Part shown: positions 33,934 to 42,480 of the stretch, piece by piece
How positions within the stretch are numbered: the first letter of the stretch is position 1
How the letters are laid out: the number at the start of each line of letters is the position of its first letter
NCBI RefSeq assembly: GCF_048006345.1
Contig: NZ_CP180351.1
Span: 1,736,001-1,800,000 of the forward strand
Direction of reading: 5' to 3'
DNA length: 64,000 bases
Source: Marivita sp030148515
GTDB taxonomy: Bacteria > Pseudomonadota > Alphaproteobacteria > Rhodobacterales > Rhodobacteraceae
The notes under the pieces: model-generated
What the model saw: the letters and a program-made list of their open reading frames with translations, nothing else
What the model was told of the DNA's origin: nothing
Database searches by the model: none
Position numbers and translations under genes: made by a program

Positions 33934-34403
33934 GCAAGGTCAAAGAAAAGCCCGTGATTGATCAGATTGCCGCCCTGCCGGTGCATTGGGACAAGAACGG
34001 AAAACTGCGTGTTCTCATGGTGACATCGCGGGATCGCGGGCGCTGGGTCATGCCGAAAGGCTGGCAAATGGACGGAGCCAAGCCCTGGCAGGCTGCCGAA
34101 ATTGAAGCTTTGGAAGAAGCCGGAGCCGTTGGGTTTATCTCGAACACACCGATTGGTCACTACCACTATGACAAGCGGATGGACGACGGCACGAAAACGC
34201 GGTGCCGCGTCATTCTTTATCCAATGGTTGTCGAGAAACTCAAACGACGCTGGAAAGAACGCAAACAAAGAAAGCGCCATTGGTTTTCAGCACGAAAGGC
34301 GTCGAAGCTGGTCGAAGAAAAAGAGCTGTCGACCCTTCTGCGGGAAGTTGCAGAGAAAAAGAAGATGGTCGCCATGATCGAAGACATGCGGAGGTCCGCG
34401 TAA
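33930..34403 (+). CDS. NUDIX hydrolase, diphosphoinositol-polyphosphate-phosphohydrolase-like
   Basis: A 157-residue NUDIX-fold protein. The NUDIX helix region is WVMPKGWQMDGAKPWQAAEIEALEEAGAVG (about 33-62); the EExG end is intact, but the canonical RE before it reads IE. This variant, with PKGW, is typical of the small DIPP-like group that cleaves diphosphate bonds in inositol pyrophosphates or dinucleotide polyphosphates. The C-terminus is strongly basic (KRRWKERKQRKRH). ATGA-coupled to the phosphate symporter, so a role in handling polyphosphorylated compounds is likely; exact substrate unknown. Confidence 0.82.
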   Translation: MSKVKEKPVIDQIAALPVHWDKNGKLRVLMVTSRDRGRWVMPKGWQMDGAKPWQAAEIEALEEAGAVGFISNTPIGHYHYDKRMDDGTKTRCRVILYPMVVEKLKRRWKERKQRKRHWFSARKASKLVEEKELSTLLREVAEKKKMVAMIEDMRRSA

Positions 34404-34420
34404 TCACGAGCACGAAATAA

Positions 34421-34433
34421 CCGGGAAACCCGG
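34421..34433 (+). other. Small hairpin before the afuA-like gene
   Basis: CCGGG-AAA-CCCGG, 17 bases past the NUDIX stop, followed 18 bases later by a strong GGGAGG ribosome-binding site. Too weak and lacking U's for a convincing terminator. Confidence 0.3.
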
Positions 34434-34461
34434 ACAAACTGAAATCCAAGGGAGGAGAACC

Positions 34462-35487
34462 ATGAAGAAATTTACCACAACAGCTTTGGGGACCGCGATA
34501 GCGCTGGCTGCGTCAGTGTCGGCCGCGCAAGCTGATAAACTCACGCTCTATTGCTCCGCGCAGGAAGAGTGGTGCCAGCTGATGGCACGCGGCTTTGAAG
34601 ATGCAACCGGGATCGACGTGGACATGACACGCAAATCCTCGGGAGAAACCTTTGCGCAAATCCGCGCCGAAGCGTCCAACCCCAAAGGCGATGTCTGGTG
34701 GGGTGGCACGGGTGACCCGCACCTGCAGGCGGCTGAAGAAGGCCTGACAATGGAATATGTCTCGCCGATGCGCGATCAGTTGCATGACTGGGCCATTTCG
34801 CAGGCCGAAAGCGCAGGAAACCGGACCATCGGCATTTATTCCGGAGCGCTTGGATACGGCTACAACACCGATCTTTTGGCAGCCAACAACCTGCCTGAAC
34901 CGGCGTGCTGGAAGGACCTTCTGAAGCCCGAGTACAAAGGCCATGTCCAGATGGCGAACCCCAATTCATCGGGCACTGCGTACACCACGCTTGCATCCAT
35001 GGTGCAAATTTTCGGCGAGGACGAAGGCTTCGAGTACATGAAGGGCCTGCACGCCAACATCAACCAGTACACCAAGTCGGGGTCTGCGCCGATCAAGGCG
35101 GCCGGTCGCGGCGAAAGCACCATCGGTATCGTCTTTATGCATGACGCCGTGGCACAGGCCGTCGCAGGTTTCCCGATCAAGGTCGTCGCCCCCTGCGAAG
35201 GCACCGGCTACGAGATTGGCTCCATGTCGATCATCGACGGTGCCCGCAACGAGGAAGAAGCCAAGAAGTTCTATGACTGGGCGCTGAGCGCCGAGGCACA
35301 GAACCTCGCGCTTCAGGTCAACGCGTTCCAGGTTCCATCCAACAAGGGCGCACAGACTTCGGAAAGCGCGCCGGACATGTCGACGATCAAGCTGATCAAC
35401 TACGACTTCAAGAAGTATGGCTCGTCCGACGAACGCAAGCGGCTGCTGCAGAAGTGGGACGAAGACGTCTCGACCTTGCCGCAGTAA
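34462..35487 (+). CDS. afuA: AfuA-type (sugar-phosphate) periplasmic binding protein
   Basis: A 341-residue receptor with signal peptide (cleavage after AAQAD, about residue 24). It belongs to the fold often labelled iron(III)-binding, but its motifs, namely KLTLYCSAQEEWC at the mature N-terminus, CWKDLLKPEYKGHVQMANP, SSGTAYTTLASMVQ, NINQYTKSGSAP and PCEGTGYEIGSMSIIDGARN, match AfuA, shown in Actinobacillus pleuropneumoniae to bind hexose and heptose phosphates. The tyrosine pair expected of a ferric-binding protein is not evident. It heads an operon with a fused permease, an ATPase and a histidine-phosphatase relative. Confidence 0.8.
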   Translation: MKKFTTTALGTAIALAASVSAAQADKLTLYCSAQEEWCQLMARGFEDATGIDVDMTRKSSGETFAQIRAEASNPKGDVWWGGTGDPHLQAAEEGLTMEYVSPMRDQLHDWAISQAESAGNRTIGIYSGALGYGYNTDLLAANNLPEPACWKDLLKPEYKGHVQMANPNSSGTAYTTLASMVQIFGEDEGFEYMKGLHANINQYTKSGSAPIKAAGRGESTIGIVFMHDAVAQAVAGFPIKVVAPCEGTGYEIGSMSIIDGARNEEEAKKFYDWALSAEAQNLALQVNAFQVPSNKGAQTSESAPDMSTIKLINYDFKKYGSSDERKRLLQKWDEDVSTLPQ

Positions 35488-37704
35488 GTGCGCGCTTCGA
35501 CGACTGATAAGAGCTCCCACCCGGTACTGATCTTCTGGATCCTTGCCGGGTGGGTCGGGTACTGCCTTCTGCCATGGTACATGGTGGAGGACGGTCTCTG
35601 GTCGTTCGAGTGGCTCTTCGATGGCTATCCATTCGACGAAGATTATGCACCTGCCGCCTTCTTGATTGGACAGGGCGAAAAGATTTGGCTGTCCCCTCTT
35701 CTCATCCCGCTCGCATTGCCCCTTCTGGTTTTGGGCCGCGTCAAATCTGACCCGGTCTATTCCAAAATCCTGATCCTTTCTGGTACCTTGGGCTTTGGCT
35801 GGTTGATTGCACAGGGCTTCTCAATCGGCATTCGCGGCTTCAACTACGATTGGCTGGGCTCGCTTTTCGGCGACATCCGCCTGCGCCAGTTCGGCATGGG
35901 CTACGGTGCGATGATCTGCGCCACCGCTTTTCTATTTCTGTTGACCCAAGGCATCGCCGCCCGCGGGGCGATCAACGGCGACGTGTTCGTGGTCAGCGCC
36001 ATTGGCGGCGTGATTACAATCGTGACCGCCTTCGTGTTCTTTCCCATCGCAAAGATGCTGTTCGCAGCGTTCGTGACAGAGGATGGCGCGTATTCCATTT
36101 CGGTCTTTTTTGCCAAATTCTTTGACGACCGACTTTGGGGGCTGGGGTGTTTGTGGGGTGCGCGATGCGGAGCCGCATGGAATTCGCTCTTCCTCGCCAT
36201 CATGGTCGGATTCATCACAACGGCGCTCGGTCTTGCCTTCGCACTTGTCGTCACCCGCTCCGGCTTTCGCTACAAGCGTGCGTTGCGCGCCCTGACAGTT
36301 CTCCCGATCATCACCCCACCTTTCGTGATCGGCCTTGCGCTGATCCTGCTCTTTGGCCTGTCCGGCACAGTCACTCAGTTCGTCGCAGAGCTCTTTGACC
36401 TGACACCTACACGATGGCTCTACGGGATGCCGGGTGTTCTGATCGCACAAACCCTTGCCTTTACCCCCATCGCCTTTCTGGTCTTGATCGGCGTTGTCGA
36501 AGGTGTGTCTCCTTCCATGGAAGAAGCCGCACAAACCTTGCGGGCAAACCGCTGGCAGACATTCAAGACGGTCTCATTACCGTTGATGCGGCCCGGTCTC
36601 GCCAATGCCTTCCTGCTGGGCTTTATCGAAAGCATGGCCGATTTCGGGAATCCTCTGGTGCTTGGTGGGAATTTCGACGTTCTCTCGACCGAGATTTTCT
36701 TTGCGATTGTGGGCGCGCAATACGATCAGGGACGCGCTGCTGTGCTGGCGATTGTGCTCCTGTTTTTCACCCTGTCGGCCTTTTACGCACAGCGCATGTG
36801 GCTCGGAAAGAAAAGTTACACCACTGTCACGGGCAAAGGGGATTCCGGGGTTCATCCGCTGATGCCGAAAGGGCTGGCGATCCCGGTCATGGTCGTCGCC
36901 CTTGGATGGGCACTCTTCACCGCAGCAGTCTATGCCATGATCATCTATGGCAGCGTGGTCGAACTTTGGGGGGTCAACAACTCGCTCACCTTCAAGCACT
37001 ACGTGACCGCGTTCTCGGTACGGTTCGAAGAGGAAGGCATCCGCTGGACTGGAGCCGCGTGGGACAGCTTCTGGACCACCATCACCATCGCCGCGATTGC
37101 CGCCCCGCTCACAGCGGCGGTGGGTCTGGTGACCGCCTATCTGCTGACCCGCCAAAGCTTTGCCGGGAAAAACGCGTTCGAGTTCGGGACGATGCTGTCC
37201 TTTGCCATTCCCGGCACCGTGATCGGTGTCAGCTACATCCTTGCCTTCAACGTGCCGCCGATTGAGATCACGGGAACCGGCGTGATCCTCGTGATCAGCT
37301 TCATCTTCCGCAACATGCCGGTGGGTGTGAGGGCTGGCATCGCGTCCATGTCACAACTCGACCGGAGCCTTGACGAGTCCTCGCTCACGCTTGGCGCAAA
37401 TTCTTGGCAAACCTTCCGCCGGGTCATCCTACCGCTGCTGCGGCCCGCGATCCTTGCCGCGCTGGTCTACAGCTTTGTCCGGGCGATGACGGCGATTTCG
37501 GCGGTGATCTTTCTTGTCTCGGCCGAGTACGACATGGCGACCAGTTATATCATCGGTCGGGTCGAGAATAACGATTACGGCCTCGCCATCGCCTATTCCA
37601 CCACGCTGATTTTCGTAATGCTGGCGGTCGTTGGCGCAATGCAGCTGATTGTCGGACGCACCCAGATCGGGCGGCGGATGAGCCAGTCTCGGACCAATGT
37701 CTAG
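35488..37704 (+). CDS. afuB: AfuB/FbpB-type fused ABC permease
   Basis: A 738-residue permease with two complete permease domains in one chain, about twelve or more helices. Each half has an ATPase-docking loop: MEEAAQTLRANRWQTFKTVSLPLMRP (about 345) and LDESSLTLGANSWQTFRRVILPLLRP (about 630). The start is a GTG directly after the afuA stop (TAAGTG), so no spacer separates receptor and channel genes. The first 120 residues carry extra helices beyond the usual FbpB core. Confidence 0.87.
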   Translation: MRASTTDKSSHPVLIFWILAGWVGYCLLPWYMVEDGLWSFEWLFDGYPFDEDYAPAAFLIGQGEKIWLSPLLIPLALPLLVLGRVKSDPVYSKILILSGTLGFGWLIAQGFSIGIRGFNYDWLGSLFGDIRLRQFGMGYGAMICATAFLFLLTQGIAARGAINGDVFVVSAIGGVITIVTAFVFFPIAKMLFAAFVTEDGAYSISVFFAKFFDDRLWGLGCLWGARCGAAWNSLFLAIMVGFITTALGLAFALVVTRSGFRYKRALRALTVLPIITPPFVIGLALILLFGLSGTVTQFVAELFDLTPTRWLYGMPGVLIAQTLAFTPIAFLVLIGVVEGVSPSMEEAAQTLRANRWQTFKTVSLPLMRPGLANAFLLGFIESMADFGNPLVLGGNFDVLSTEIFFAIVGAQYDQGRAAVLAIVLLFFTLSAFYAQRMWLGKKSYTTVTGKGDSGVHPLMPKGLAIPVMVVALGWALFTAAVYAMIIYGSVVELWGVNNSLTFKHYVTAFSVRFEEEGIRWTGAAWDSFWTTITIAAIAAPLTAAVGLVTAYLLTRQSFAGKNAFEFGTMLSFAIPGTVIGVSYILAFNVPPIEITGTGVILVISFIFRNMPVGVRAGIASMSQLDRSLDESSLTLGANSWQTFRRVILPLLRPAILAALVYSFVRAMTAISAVIFLVSAEYDMATSYIIGRVENNDYGLAIAYSTTLIFVMLAVVGAMQLIVGRTQIGRRMSQSRTNV

Positions 37705-37715
37705 GAGATCCTGAG

Positions 37716-38777
37716 ATGACGATACAATCCAAAGCCGCGCCGGTCCGCTTTGACGGAGTCTCCAAGGTTTTCGGCAAAGACGTCCGGGCAGTCGACAATA
37801 TCGACCTGCATGTCGATGCTGGCAAACTGGTGACCCTTCTGGGTCCGTCTGGCTGCGGCAAGACCACAACACTGCGGATGATTGCAGGGCTTGAGATGGC
37901 GACATCCGGCAAGATCCTGATCGGCGACCGCGATGTGACCAAGCTACCGGCGACCGACCGCGATGTGTCGATGGTGTTTCAATCCTACGCGCTCTTTCCG
38001 CATATGACGGTATTGGAGAACGTCATGTATGGCCTGACCTTCTCGGGCTTCGCCAAGCCGGAAGCCCGCAGTCGCGCACTTGCGGGTTTGGACCTTGTAG
38101 GCCTCAAAGGTTTTGACAGCCGCCTACCGTCCGAACTGTCCGGCGGCCAGCAGCAGCGCGTGGCCGTTGCGCGCGCGCTGGTTCTGGAACCGCAGGTTCT
38201 GCTGTTCGACGAACCTCTGTCCAACCTCGACGCAAAGCTGCGCCGTCAGGTGCGCGAAGACATCCGCGCGATCCAGAAAGACCTTGGTCTGACGGTGGTT
38301 TATGTGACCCATGATCAGGAAGAGGCGCTGGCCGTGTCGGATGAGATCGTCGTGATGCGCAACGCGGCTATCGCCCAGATGGGCACACCACGTCAGCTCT
38401 ACGATGCCCCAAATGACCGGTTCGTCGCCGACTTCATCGGTGAGGCAAACCTGCTGCCCTGCGAAATCGTCTCGGTCGATGGCGATATGGCCACCATCGA
38501 GATCGAAGGCTATCGCCACACCCTGCCCTCGCGAGGCCTGTCGCCCGGCGCGGCAACCATCGCCGTGCGCCCGTCGCGGCTGGTGATCGACACGGAACAG
38601 GGTGTTCCCGCCACTGTTGCCAAGGCGACCTATGTGGGCGTGCGGATGGAATACACGCTTACCGGAAAATTCGGTCAAGTCTTCGCGGTCCATGACGATG
38701 TCGACACTCCGCTTGAACCCGGAGCCGAAGTGCGGATGGGGTTTGCGGCCAAAGGCCCGGTGCTTTTGCCCGAGTAG
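37716..38777 (+). CDS. afuC: AfuC/FbpC-type ABC ATPase
   Basis: A 353-residue importer ATPase. Walker A GPSGCGKTT (about 43), VFQSYALFPHMTVLENVMYGL, signature LSGGQQQRVAVARAL, Walker B VLLFDEPLSNLDAKLR, H-loop VTHDQEEALAVSD, and a C-terminal TOBE region from about 240. Starts 11 bases after the permease stop, and its TAG is followed directly by the next ATG. Confidence 0.9.
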   Translation: MTIQSKAAPVRFDGVSKVFGKDVRAVDNIDLHVDAGKLVTLLGPSGCGKTTTLRMIAGLEMATSGKILIGDRDVTKLPATDRDVSMVFQSYALFPHMTVLENVMYGLTFSGFAKPEARSRALAGLDLVGLKGFDSRLPSELSGGQQQRVAVARALVLEPQVLLFDEPLSNLDAKLRRQVREDIRAIQKDLGLTVVYVTHDQEEALAVSDEIVVMRNAAIAQMGTPRQLYDAPNDRFVADFIGEANLLPCEIVSVDGDMATIEIEGYRHTLPSRGLSPGAATIAVRPSRLVIDTEQGVPATVAKATYVGVRMEYTLTGKFGQVFAVHDDVDTPLEPGAEVRMGFAAKGPVLLPE

Positions 38778-39344
38778 ATGCAGCATCTTCTGATTATCAC
38801 CCATCCAGAGGTCGTCGTTGATCCTCATATCCCTGTGTGTGATTGGGGCTTGAACGAAACCGGTCGGCACCGGGCCGCGCTGTTTGCGGGGTCAGATCAG
38901 ATGGCGTCAGTCACGCATATCTGGTCGAGTGCCGAAACAAAGGCGCGCGAAACGGCCAGTATTATTGCCCGACCTCGCGATCTGCCCATAGCCTTCGACG
39001 CGCGGCTTGGCGAAAACGACCGAAGCGCAACAGGTTTTCTGCCGCCTCCACTTTTCGAAGCCGCCGCCGATGCGTTCTTTGCCAACCCTGAGACAAGCTT
39101 CAAAGGCTGGGAAACCGCACGCGCTGCCCAAGCGCGGATTGTGCGGGCGGTGCTCGACATCACGGCGCAGCATAAAGATGGCGATCTGGCCATTGTCACA
39201 CATGGCGCCGTGGGCACCCTGCTCTACTGCCACCTGTGCGGCCTGGAGATCGACCGCGCCCATGATCAGCCGGGACAGGGTCACTATTGGACCGCAGATC
39301 TGGCGTCCCTGCGTCCAGATCACGGGTGGAGGCCAATAGCCTGA
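38778..39344 (+). CDS. Histidine-phosphatase-like protein with altered RHG motif
   Basis: A 188-residue member of the histidine phosphatase fold. The N-terminal signature, normally RHGE, reads THPE (LLIITHPEV, residues 4-12): the nucleophile His is kept, but the phosphate-clamping Arg is Thr and the Gly is Pro. The other landmarks are present: WSSAETKARETASII (about 53) and the second catalytic His in AIVTHGAVGTLLY (about 142). It begins at the base after the afuC stop, so it is part of the transporter operon and may strip phosphate from the imported compound or bind it. Confidence 0.75.
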   Translation: MQHLLIITHPEVVVDPHIPVCDWGLNETGRHRAALFAGSDQMASVTHIWSSAETKARETASIIARPRDLPIAFDARLGENDRSATGFLPPPLFEAAADAFFANPETSFKGWETARAAQARIVRAVLDITAQHKDGDLAIVTHGAVGTLLYCHLCGLEIDRAHDQPGQGHYWTADLASLRPDHGWRPIA

Positions 39345-39353
39345 CCCGTTGCG

Positions 39354-40145
39354 TCAGGCGTTCCAGGCCCGATCCGCGATGTCGACAAGCGTGTCAAACA
39401 CGTCTGGCGTTCCAACCACGACACGCCCGCCATCCCGGATCATGGCAGTGGCGTCCTGTACCTCGACCCGGCCACCTGCTTCTTCGACCAAAAGCTGACC
39501 CGCAAGACAATCCCACGCGTTCATATGCTCTTCCATGTATCCCAGCAGCCGACCCGCCGCGACATACGCGATGGATAAGGCACCGCTCGCATTGCGATGA
39601 TACATGGCCCCTTGGTCGATGAGGTTGGCAATCACCGGGATCACATTCGTAGCCTCCACGCGGTTCGAATAGCCCACCGCAACAGTGCCGTTGGACAGGG
39701 ATTTACCAGAAGCAACCTGCATCTTCGCGTCGTTCAAATACGCCCCGGCCCCCCGCAACGCGGCATAGGTTTCACCGACATTAGGATCATGGATCACTCC
39801 CACCTCGGTTCGCCCTTCGGCCACGCCTGCGAGGACGATTGTCCAGGAGGGGATGCCATTCACGAAATTCGTGGTCCCGTCGATGGGGTCGATTACCCAG
39901 TCGAACCCGCTGGTTCCCGGCTTGGGATCGTGTTCTTCGCCATAGACGCCGTCATCGGGCCACGCCTCAGCCAACCGCCGCCGGATCAGCAGCTCAACGT
40001 TGCGATCCGCTTCGCTGACCCAATCCTGAGCGCCCTTTTGATCGACCGCGAGACTGCCTCTGTTCCGGAAATACCCCAAGGCTTCAACCCCGGCCGACCT
40101 GCACAGAGAGATCGCAAATTGCTGCCTGTCTCGTAAAGGATCCAT
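39354..40145 (-). CDS. Inositol-monophosphatase-family phosphatase
   Basis: A 263-residue Mg-dependent phosphatase of the IMPase/HisN/CysQ superfamily. Metal ligands are in YGEEHD (about 68), WVIDPIDGTTNFV (about 83-95) and NAWDCLAGQL (about 209). Members hydrolyse inositol phosphate, histidinol phosphate, fructose bisphosphate or PAP. It converges on the transporter operon with only 9 bases between the stops, and the gene pairing suggests hydrolysis of the sugar or inositol phosphate brought in by the AfuABC-type system. Exact substrate unresolved. Confidence 0.83.
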   Translation of the reverse strand: MDPLRDRQQFAISLCRSAGVEALGYFRNRGSLAVDQKGAQDWVSEADRNVELLIRRRLAEAWPDDGVYGEEHDPKPGTSGFDWVIDPIDGTTNFVNGIPSWTIVLAGVAEGRTEVGVIHDPNVGETYAALRGAGAYLNDAKMQVASGKSLSNGTVAVGYSNRVEATNVIPVIANLIDQGAMYHRNASGALSIAYVAAGRLLGYMEEHMNAWDCLAGQLLVEEAGGRVEVQDATAMIRDGGRVVVGTPDVFDTLVDIADRAWNA

Positions 40146-40317
40146 TGGGGTTCTGTTCCTGCTCGCCTGATCGGGATGATGCTATCGCCCGGCTGGGCGC
40201 TTCACAATCGGCAAACCGGTCCAAGGCTTTGCCGATCTGCTCCTCTACGGGGCCGTACCAACGGTTTGGCTTTGTACAGGTCCTGACGCCAACACAATGC
40301 AATCGCATTCTTGTTAG

Positions 40318-40354
40318 GCTTTCCGCCGCTCCTTAAGGCAGAGCGGCGGAAAGC
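40318..40354 (-). terminator. Strong stem-loop after potF
   Basis: A perfect 14-bp stem (GCTTTCCGCCGCTC with its complement) and 9-base loop, 6 bases past the potF stop on the minus strand. There is no downstream U-run, so it may need Rho or act as a stability element at the operon end. The rest of the 215-base gap up to 40145 shows nothing further. Confidence 0.6.
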
Positions 40355-40360
40355 GCCTGA

Positions 40361-41398
40361 TCACTTCTTCAGATTGGTCCAGATTTGGTCGTAGACCTCT
40401 TGCGTGGCCTGATCGCAGACTTCGATAAACACACCGGCCCCGGCGCTTGCCGGCGGGTTGCTTTCGGGTTGGGTCGCCAGCGTCGGGTCGAGAAACTCTC
40501 CGACACCCGTCAGCCCGGCATTGTAACGCGCGTAGTTGGTGACAGCGGCGATGTTCTCGGGCTCCAGCAGGAAGTCCATGAACTTGATCGCGTTGTCGCG
40601 GTTCGGTGCGTCCTTGAGCAAGACGACGTTGTCCATCCAGACGATATAGCCCTGCGTCGGGAAGGCGTATTCGATATTGGCCCCCTCTTCGCGGCCCTTG
40701 GCAGCGAAGCCATCGTAGATCTGGCCAACAGCCGCATCCCCAGAAACCAGCACTTCTTTTGCGGTGTCCGAGTTGAAGGACGCCCAATGGGTCTTGGCCG
40801 ATTGCAACATGTCGTTCAGCGCCTTGAGCTGATCGCGATCGGACGAGCATTGCGGGATGCCCATGTGCAGCGCCGCCATGGCGAGCACTTCGCCCTGACT
40901 GTCGAGCATGTTGATCTTGCCCGACAGCTCGGCCGGGGGATTGAACAGGATGTCCGTGGTGCCGATGTCGCCTGTAAAGACGTCTCGGTTCACCGCGAAC
41001 GATGTCGATCCCCACTGATAGGGGATCGAGTGTGCGCGCCCCGGATCGAAGGACGGATCGGCCCATTCCGGGGCAATGTTGCCTTTGTTGGACAATTCAC
41101 CGTCAGCAATCGTATCGAGCAGACCTTCGCCCGCCATGATCTGCACCATGTAGTCGCCCGGCACAGCCACGTCGTAGGTGCCGATGGCACCGGCCTTGAG
41201 CGAGGCCAGAAGCGCCTCGTTGCTGTCGTAGGTATCCATGACCACCTCGACGCCGTATTCCTCGCTGAATTTGTCCAGCAATTCCTGCGGGATGTATTCG
41301 AACCAGTGGTAGATCACCAGTTTGCCCTCGGCCATGGCCGCCCCGGCTGTCAGCGCCAGCGCGCTTGCTGCGACAGTGGTCTTGAGAAATGTCTTCAT
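40361..41398 (-). CDS. potF: Polyamine-type periplasmic binding protein
   Basis: A 345-residue PotD/PotF-family receptor with signal peptide (cleavage after AAMAE, about residue 22). The mature N-terminus KLVIYHWFEYIPQELLDKF and the aromatic residues WFEY are typical of the putrescine/spermidine site. The ATG at 41398 is chosen over a longer frame from 41449. Unusually for such operons it is the last gene, after the permeases and the deacetylase. Confidence 0.88.
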   Translation of the reverse strand: MKTFLKTTVAASALALTAGAAMAEGKLVIYHWFEYIPQELLDKFSEEYGVEVVMDTYDSNEALLASLKAGAIGTYDVAVPGDYMVQIMAGEGLLDTIADGELSNKGNIAPEWADPSFDPGRAHSIPYQWGSTSFAVNRDVFTGDIGTTDILFNPPAELSGKINMLDSQGEVLAMAALHMGIPQCSSDRDQLKALNDMLQSAKTHWASFNSDTAKEVLVSGDAAVGQIYDGFAAKGREEGANIEYAFPTQGYIVWMDNVVLLKDAPNRDNAIKFMDFLLEPENIAAVTNYARYNAGLTGVGEFLDPTLATQPESNPPASAGAGVFIEVCDQATQEVYDQIWTNLKK

Positions 41399-41421
41399 GG
41401 TCAGTCCCCTTGTTGGTTGAT

Positions 41422-41459
41422 GCCCTTGCGGGCGGAGTTGGTTTGCCACGTTCAGTGGC
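41422..41459 (-). other. Two small hairpins between aphA and potF
   Basis: GCCC-TTGC-GGGC at 41422-41433, and GCCAC-GTTCA-GTGGC at 41445-41459; the latter contains the aphA stop codon. They lie just before the receptor gene and could protect a processed potF transcript. Confidence 0.35.
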
Positions 41460-42480
41460 CTTGGAATCCTTCCAGCACGTTTACGGTGTTGATCCCGATT
41501 TCCGCGATGTCGTAGCCGCCCTCCATGACAAAGAGCGTCGGCAGGCCGGCTTCGGCGATGTCTGCGCCCATTGTGATGAAGTCAGGTGATTTGAGTTTGA
41601 AAAAGCTGATCGGATCGGTCTCGAACGTATCGACCCCAAGCGACACAATCAGGGCCTCGGGTGCATAGTCCGCGATCCGCGCCAAGGCTGTGGCCAGTGC
41701 AGTGCGCCAGACATCAAAACCCGTACCGCGCGGCATCGGCACATTGAGTGTAAAGCCTTCGCCTGCGCCAGAGCCGGTTTCGTTGGCATAGCCCAGGAAG
41801 TAGGGAAACGCCTCTTCTGGTGTGCCGTGCAGAGAGATGAACAGAACATCGGCGCGGTCGTAAAAGATGTCCTGCGTCCCGTTGCCGTGGTGGAAGTCGA
41901 CGTCGAGGATGGCAACCCGCGCCATCCCTGTGTCGCGCAGATGTTGAGCCGCGATGGCGGCGTTGTTGAAAAAGCAATAGCCACCATAAAGGTCCTTGGC
42001 CGCGTGGTGCCCCGGCGGGCGGCAGAGTGCGAAACAGCCAAGCGCGCCGTTGCGCAGACGTTCGGCCCCGGTCAGGGCGACATGGGCACTCGACAACGCT
42101 GCCTGCCATGTGCCCTGCGTGATGCTGGTTTCGGCGGCGAGCGCGTAATAGCCCAACTGTCCGTCGATGCCCGAAGGACGCGCCTGCACCATACGGCGCG
42201 CGGGCCATGTGCTGGCGATTGCTTCGCCTTGGAACCCGGCGGCTTGCCAACGGTCCCACGCGGAGTGCAGGAAGTCCACATAGGCCGCGTCATGTACTGC
42301 GAGGATCGGCTCCATACCGAAGCTGTCGGGCGCCGTGATCGACCCCAGACCCACCTCGGTCAGCCGCGCATGGATATAGTCGAGCCGCGACGGGCGTTCG
42401 AACGGGTAGACCAGTTGCCCGCCATAGAGCTCGGTCTGGGCATCGCGCAGTTTGTGGTTTTCGGAATAGATCGTTTCCAT
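41452..42480 (-). CDS. aphA: Acetylpolyamine amidohydrolase (histone-deacetylase family)
   Basis: A 342-residue zinc hydrolase of the HDAC fold that removes acetyl groups from acetylated polyamines such as acetylputrescine. The catalytic features are RPPGHHA (tandem His, about 155-161), DVDFHHGNGTQDIF (zinc Asp and His, about 192-205) and SLGVDTFETDP (second zinc Asp, about 280), plus VMEGGYDIAEIG. It sits between the permease gene potI (one-base overlap) and potF, so its substrate is probably imported by this same transporter. Confidence 0.88.
   Translation of the reverse strand: METIYSENHKLRDAQTELYGGQLVYPFERPSRLDYIHARLTEVGLGSITAPDSFGMEPILAVHDAAYVDFLHSAWDRWQAAGFQGEAIASTWPARRMVQARPSGIDGQLGYYALAAETSITQGTWQAALSSAHVALTGAERLRNGALGCFALCRPPGHHAAKDLYGGYCFFNNAAIAAQHLRDTGMARVAILDVDFHHGNGTQDIFYDRADVLFISLHGTPEEAFPYFLGYANETGSGAGEGFTLNVPMPRGTGFDVWRTALATALARIADYAPEALIVSLGVDTFETDPISFFKLKSPDFITMGADIAEAGLPTLFVMEGGYDIAEIGINTVNVLEGFQGH

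Noticed and set aside
34462..38777. Ferric iron (FbpABC) importer
   Set aside because: The receptor motifs match AfuA sugar-phosphate binders better, no ferric-binding tyrosine pair is evident, and all neighbours concern phosphorus.
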